DNA of 64,000 bases from Morella rubra. Lineage: Eukaryota; Streptophyta; Magnoliopsida; Fagales; Myricaceae. The stretch spans positions 23,352,575 through 23,416,574 of the forward strand of contig CM025851.1 in the NCBI GenBank assembly GCA_003952965.2. The letters run 5' to 3'. A program made the position numbers and the translations under genes. The notes below the pieces were generated by a model. It searched no databases and was not told the DNA's origin. It was given only the letters and a program-made list of their open reading frames with translations. Of this stretch, positions 59,030-64,000 are shown in pieces; within the stretch, counting starts at the first letter, position 1; the number at the start of each line of letters is the position of its first letter.

Positions 59030-60484
59030 AACTTTTATGAGGCTAAAGATGATGAAAGTTGGATCCATGCTATGGAAGAGGAATTAAAACAATTTGAGAA
59101 AAACCAAGTATGGGATCTAGTCCCCAGACCCAGGGATTATCCAATTATTGGCACAAAATGGGTTTTTAGAAACAAAATGGATGAATCCGGGTTGTAGTGA
59201 GGAACAAAGCAAGATTAGTAGCCCAAGGTTACAATCAAGAAGAAGGAATTGATTTTGATGAAACCTTTGCTCCTGTTGCTCGTTTAGAATCCATTCGCAT
59301 GCTACTCGCTTTCGCTTGTTATAAAGATTTTAAACTTTTTCAAATGGATGTAAAAAGTGCTTTTCTAAATGGATTTCTCACTGAAGAAGTTTATGTTGAG
59401 CAACCACGGGATTTGAAAATGAAAATCTTTCAAATCATGTATACAAGCTCACAAAAGCGCTTTATGGATTGAAACAAGCACCTCGAGCATGGTATGAACG
59501 TCTAAGTTCCTTTCTTATTGAAAATGGTTTTTCTCGAGGTAAAATTGATACTACTCTTTTCACTAAGGAAAAAGACAATGAATTGTTAATAGTTCAAATA
59601 TATGTGGATGACATCATTTTTGGATCTACTAATGAATCTTTATGTCAAGAGTTTTCTCAAGTTATGCAAGGTGAATTCGAGATGAGCCTAATGGGAGAAT
59701 TGAACTACTTTCTTGGGCTTCAAATCAAACAAAGCAATGAGGGAATCTTCATCAATCAAGCAAAATATACTAAAGATCTTCTCAAGCGTTTTTGTTTGGA
59801 AAATTCAAAACCTATGAGCACTCCTATGAGTCCATCCACAAAAATGGAAAAAGATGAGAAAGGTAAAGATGTGGATCAAACCAAATACCGAGGTATGATT
59901 GGCTCCCTTCTCTATCTTACTGCTAGTAGACCGGACATAATGTTTAGTGTTTGCATGTGTGCTAGATATCAATCATGTCCTAAGGAATCTCATCTTCTTG
60001 CGGTTAAAAGAATTTTTAGATATCTTGTTGGCACTCAAAATCTTTTGTTTTATCCTAAGAGTGTTGAATTTAATTTACAAGGATACTCGGATGCGGATTA
60101 TGCTGGTTGTAAAATTGATAGAAAGAGTACTAGTGGTGCATGCCAATTTCTTGGACCTTCACTAGTCTCTTGGTGTTGTAAGAAACAAAACTCCGTAGCT
60201 CTATCAACTACGGAAGCCGAGTATATTGCCGTGGGCAATTGTTGTGCACAAGTATTGTGGATGAAACAACAATTGGAAGATTTTAATCTTCATTTTCCCT
60301 CATCCCAATAAAATGTGACAACACCAGTGCGATAAATCTTACTAAAAATCCAATTCAGCACTCTAGGACAAAACATATTGAGATAAAACATCATTTTATT
60401 CGTGATCATGCTCAAAAAGGGGATATTGTTCTTGAGTTTGTAAATACCGACCTTCAATTGGGACATTTTCACAAAACCCCTTAA
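59030..60484 (+). pseudogene. copia-3 reverse transcriptase and RNase H
   Basis: Reverse transcriptase begins at DESWIHAMEEELKQFEKNQV and [16 protein letters not shown], then a stop (TAG at 59194-59196). [20 protein letters not shown] and [20 protein letters not shown] continue. A frame change at about 59420-59470 leads into MKQAPRAWYERLSSFLIENG and IVQIYVDDIIFGSTNESLC, with a YVDD active site. RNase H has LQGYSDADYAGCKIDRKSTS and SVALSTTEAEYIAVG. The main frame stops at 60309-60311. A last frame to 60484 holds the conserved tail (RTKHIEIKHHFIRDHAQKG). Most motifs are intact. Confidence 0.88.
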
Positions 60485-61092
60485 TGAGGATAGATTTTGT
60501 TTTATTCGCCAAGAGATAGGAATGAGATTTCCTTTGGATTGATTGGTTGATAATGTCTGGTTCTTTAAAAAATTACGTCATTGATTGCTTTGAACATGTT
60601 CTGATCTGTAAGTTATAGCGTTCTCAGCTGTTTTTCATATTTAAAATGATGTCACTTTGCAAAATTCTTTAAAGGAAATTTCTTTACATGGGATGTGTCA
60701 ACACTTGGTAATACCAGTGTCAACACTTCTGGTTTTCATGGCTTTTTGCACCAAGGAAATATGTGTCGACACTTAGAATCAAGTGCCAACACATAAGCCT
60801 CCTTTTCAAAGACTCCATTTGAAATGCTCTCGGGTATACGTGCAATGTGCCGACACATTGATCCAATGTGTCGACACATCTTTCGGGCACAGTGTTTTTA
60901 AAAATGGATGCACGCGTGTTCTATTAAATCTCTTTAGAACTAGAGTCAGCACTTTCTTTTCCCCCCATTTCGCAGAACTGCTTCTCTCTCCCAAACGGCG
61001 CCATTTTCTCTCTTCCTCACAAATTCCTCTCATCCTTCTGGTTCAACTATTCCACCGCCGACAGTCTTTAAACTTCTCTTCTCATTACCGTG
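60485..61092 (+). promoter_or_regulatory. Spacer with GTGTCGACAC array upstream of the third ORF
   Basis: Six GTGTCGACAC-like motifs (some with CAACAC or CCGACAC) lie at 60694-60880, 215-400 bp before the third ORF. They are the same motif type as in the LTR at 55038-55217. A regulatory function is inferred only. No TATA box was assigned. Confidence 0.45.
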
Positions 61093-62583
61093 ATGTCTTC
61101 CAGTCGACCCAAACGTTCCTCTCATCAGCCGTCATCCTCTGCCAGTTCAAGAGCAAGGAAGAAAGGGAAAAGCACTGAGGATGCCGTGCCTTCTACAGAG
61201 GCCTACATTTACAGGTCAGGGCTTTGTAAGAATCGATTTGTGCAAGATTTTAGAGGTAGAAAGGTTATTGCTGGTCGTTGGGCAGATTTTAAATGGTTCA
61301 ATGAGAATGGTTTGATTTTAAGGAGATGTTTGACTATCAAGGCTGGGGTGATTTTGTCAATTTGAAAATGGATTGCTTTGTGTATCTTGTGAAACTGGTG
61401 TATGCAAATTTTCAGCATTCCACATCTGAGAATGTCTCTAGCTATGTCAATGGGAAAAACTTAGATTTATCTACTGCCTCTCTAAATTCAGTGATCTCTG
61501 CCCCCAATAATGGAAAGAAGTTCTTTGATGCCTATAATTGGATGGGGATGTCAGAGGTAGAACCCATTGATATACTTAGGGTTGTGCTAGATAATCCAAC
61601 CCTAAATGAGGTGATTAGACCCCTGCCAGTGCTCTCACAATTCATAGACGGATATTGCATCACATGGTTTGCAATATTATTTTACCAAGGACTGGAAAAA
61701 TTTGAGTACATCACTTACTTAGAACTATTGTTATGTACTGTCTGATCACCCGAACACCTATGAATTTGGGCCATCTGATGATTAATCATATGAAAGCTGC
61801 CACTGAGAAGAAGAGGCAAGGGCTACCCTATGGGATGTTTTTCACTCACTTGTTTTATGCCCTTGAAATTGATGTGACTGGAGAAGTTAAAGAAAAACCC
61901 AAAGATTCTCAAGAGTATAACAAGAAAACTCTTAGGTTGATGGGTTTTATGCAAAATGAGGATGGAGAATGGGTGAAGAAAGGTGTGGTGACACCTCAGA
62001 AAGATAGTGAAAGGGGTTCCGGGTCTGAAGAACAGAGTGAAGATATGGACGCGGAACCCAACTGCTAGGACTCCCCTCCTCCACCTTTTGGATATTCCTC
62101 ACGGAGGGAGGCTGGTACTTCTCATGTGCCCCGGTTGCATTCCCTTGAAGCTTCCATGGATGAATCAAGGAAGAACAGAAGAGATTGGGTCAGACTCTAA
62201 ACACTATGGTTACCCGTATGGAAACGGGGTTTGATGATATTAAACAGCTACTCACCGCTCATACTGAGCGTTTTGGTACTCTGGATAAGGATATGCGCGC
62301 TCTCGAGCACCAAGTCAACGATAGTATCCATGTGGCCAGCAATGTGATTCAAGATACTGTCAATGAATTCAAAGCCACATCTGCTGAGCTTCAGACATTT
62401 GTGCAAAAATCCGCTGAGGATGTTGTTCAGGCCACAGAAGTGCAGCTGGATTCTGATCGTAATCTTCGTCCTCATGTACTGAAGTGGACGTATTGGTTCT
62501 CCACGACTTGGATGGAATGGCTGAAGAAATTTGAGATCGAGCATCCTCCTCCTCCTATCAAGAAACCAAAGAATTACCCTTGA
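61093..62583 (+). pseudogene. copia-3 third ORF (position of SIRE env-like gene)
   Basis: The ATG at 61093 starts a Ser/Arg/Lys-rich N-terminus (MSSSRPKRSSHQPSSSASSR). Successive frames give YRSGLCKNRFVQDFRGRKVI, then VYLVKLVYANFQHSTSENVS followed by SYVNGKNLDLSTASLNSVI. That order resembles the Transposase_32 (putative plant transposon protein) pattern. Later parts have RTPMNLGHLMINHMKAATEK, an acidic stretch, a coiled-coil region (LDKDMRALEHQVNDSIHVAS) and a Pro/Lys-rich end at 62583. Frame changes lie near 61345, 61740 and 62180, with a TAG at 62066. I see no convincing signal peptide or membrane segment, so env-like refers to position only. Confidence 0.7.
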
Positions 62584-63215
62584 CCCTACTCCTCCTACCC
62601 TTGATCTTCCCCTTATTTTTGATGATGCCAAAGGGGGAGAAGTTAGATATTGCTGACTTCCTAGCTCACTTAGAGAACATTTCAATTTTGTTCTTCTTAT
62701 CATTTGTTCGTTCTCTAATTTGATCTTGTAACTTGTAATTATTACTTTGGCTGAACATTTGTCTTATCCTTCTTCAAATGAGTATATCTCTAATATGTAT
62801 TTGCCTCAACTGGTCTATTTGATTATGCTTACACATATTGTCTATCTCATTTTCTTTAAGACATTTGGTATCTATATGAAAGTTGAGAAAGTGCCTATCT
62901 CTTTGCACTATATATGGAAAATTGAGACTTGCTTCAAAGGTAAAATTCTTAACTCTCATCTCTCTCTATTTGAAGTCTTGTGTTCTGATTGAAATTGGAA
63001 GTTTGGGAGAATTGGAGGAAGTTTATAGAAGTGTGTCTCTTGTTTGAAAGTTTTGGGAAACCTCCATTTACAAAGGAAACTCTTGCAAAATTTTTGTAAA
63101 ATCTTAAAGTCCCTTTTGCTAAAAAATATCATGAAAAACTCCAGCTTGTTCTCAGGGGGAGCTTTTCTATTTTGTTAGCAAATTGTTATTCTTAAAATTC
63201 TTTTTGTCATCATCA
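62584..63215. other. copia-3 3' untranslated region
   Basis: Non-coding sequence between the third ORF and the polypurine tract. Short AGGGGGAG-like purine blocks occur at about 62631-62640 and 63154-63161. Confidence 0.6.
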
Positions 63216-63228
63216 AAAAGGGGGAGAT
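63216..63228 (+). other. Polypurine tract of copia-3
   Basis: AAAAAGGGGGAGA lies directly before the LTR start TGTTAGCCC. Confidence 0.88.
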
Positions 63229-64000
63229 TGTTAGCCCAAGGTTGTTTTTGTAAAACAAATCATTTGATTTTGATGATAACAAAAGTTTCTAAGTTTTGAA
63301 GACTTTAGATTTTATTTTGTCAATCCACTATTTCCAAAGTTATATTTCAAGGGATTGAAGTTTTTCTCTCTCTATATATGTATAAGTTGTTTTAAAACAT
63401 CACTACACAAGTTAATACGATCAATTTCTTCTATGTAGGTGTTTAAATATGTGTTGGAACGGTTTGGAAGCTTCATTTTCACAAAAACTCTCTCCAGTAC
63501 TCTTTGGTGTCGACACATAGATGACATAGTGTCGACACATTGCACTTACACCCGAGACCTGTTTTCCAGACAAAAGGAAGTGTCGACACATAGAAGACAT
63601 GGTGCCGACACATTGCACTGACTCCCGAGCACCCTTATTTAGTTCAAATTTTGATGTGCCAACACATACCATTCATGTGTCAACACATGCCACTTGGTTG
63701 AAGATTTTTCGAAAAATGTCAGAACGTTCAAAATTGGCTCCTTAAATGCTCCTTAAATCACTGGCACCTTTCCAACGGCCATTCTCACCTACCACGATGA
63801 CCGTTGAAGTCAAGACGCCTTAAATACAAGATTCAAGAAGAAGAAAACTCTCTCGAACGCGCGCATATTGGCAATTACTTCTTGACCTAACTTCTTGAGA
63901 GAGAAAGAGCCTTGAAGAAGAGAGAAGCTCGTACCAACCAAGAAAGCCTGCCCTTTTCCCTGAAATACTTTAGCTTTCTTTTGTGATTTTTGTCTTCTTG
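63229..64000 (+). repeat. copia-3 3' LTR (first 772 bp)
   Basis: It is a near-identical repeat of 54760-55530, cut by the end of the window. Differences include TTTTCCAGAC for TTTTTCAGAC and CATTGCACTGACTCCCGAG for CATTACACTGACTCTTGAG. Confidence 0.92.

Larger units (their letters stand above)
54760..64000 (+). mobile_element. SIRE/Maximus-like Ty1/copia element (copia-3), 3' LTR runs off the window
   Basis: The order is 5' LTR, primer site, gag with two zinc knuckles and a coiled coil, protease, integrase, reverse transcriptase, RNase H, spacer, third ORF, polypurine tract and 3' LTR. The large size, long LTR (about 1.2 kb) and extra ORF after pol fit the SIRE lineage. Over the 772 visible bases the LTRs differ at about four substitutions and four one-base indels by eye, so insertion is recent. 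Yet coding parts hold several frameshifts and an in-frame deletion. The 5' flank GGGTG (54755-54759) should recur after the 3' LTR. Confidence 0.92.

Overview
The window is plant nuclear DNA, most likely from a eudicot. It contains almost nothing but transposable elements layered into each other and into two broken host genes. I see no rRNA, tRNA, CRISPR array or bacterial-type operon. The plant assignment rests on Ty1/copia and Ty3/gypsy elements primed by initiator tRNA-Met, a CACTA (En/Spm) DNA transposon with TNP2 and TNPA-type genes, a FAR1/FHY3-like gene, the first exon of a secondary-wall NAC factor (NST/SND type), and GT-AG introns.

Layout. 188-10067 is a decayed copia element (copia-1). 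Its integrase is interrupted at 2168-5952 by a reverse solo LTR, which is itself interrupted at 2484-3845 by a forward solo LTR of the same family. Each insertion has its own 5-bp target duplication. The copia-1 reverse transcriptase is tandemly duplicated (1208-bp offset). 10936-15067 holds a degraded solo LTR fused to a 3'-truncated gypsy element (gypsy-1, minus strand), whose LTR abuts an older gypsy integrase fragment (15068-15470). From 17330 to 34990 lies a FAR1-like pseudogene on the minus strand. It is split by a 14,985-bp CACTA element (18373-33357, target duplication ATG) and by a 1.2-kb solo LTR (33594-34808). The CACTA carries TNP2 and TNPA-like genes, an additional gene resembling the putative plant transposon protein family, a partial duplicate of that gene, and two solo LTRs in opposite orientation.

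35570-36700 is a third gypsy fragment. 41124-41307 is a lone NST-type NAC exon 1 with an intact splice donor. It is followed 26 bp later by a 5'-truncated copia (copia-2, minus) with a nearly open integrase to RNase H region. 44350-56000 holds a gag fragment, a probable SINE, CACTA-like remnants, a 2.3-kb solo LTR (46664-48957), a pair of about 0.9-kb direct repeats, a gypsy-1 remnant and a fold-back element. From 54760 to the window end is a young SIRE/Maximus-like copia (copia-3) with near-identical LTRs, two gag zinc knuckles, a full pol order and an extra third ORF. All of its genes carry frameshifts or stops.

No gene here is convincingly intact. The value of the window is its readable insertion history. 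It gives an order of events, precise target duplications, and internal controls such as the FAR1 frame, which reads straight through once the CACTA is mentally removed. It also shows some unexplained structure: palindromic GTCGAC-centred arrays that occur both in LTRs and upstream of the third ORF, and subterminal-type repeats spread through the interior of the CACTA. Coordinates of element ends with target duplications are exact as read. Other boundaries are estimates by eye.
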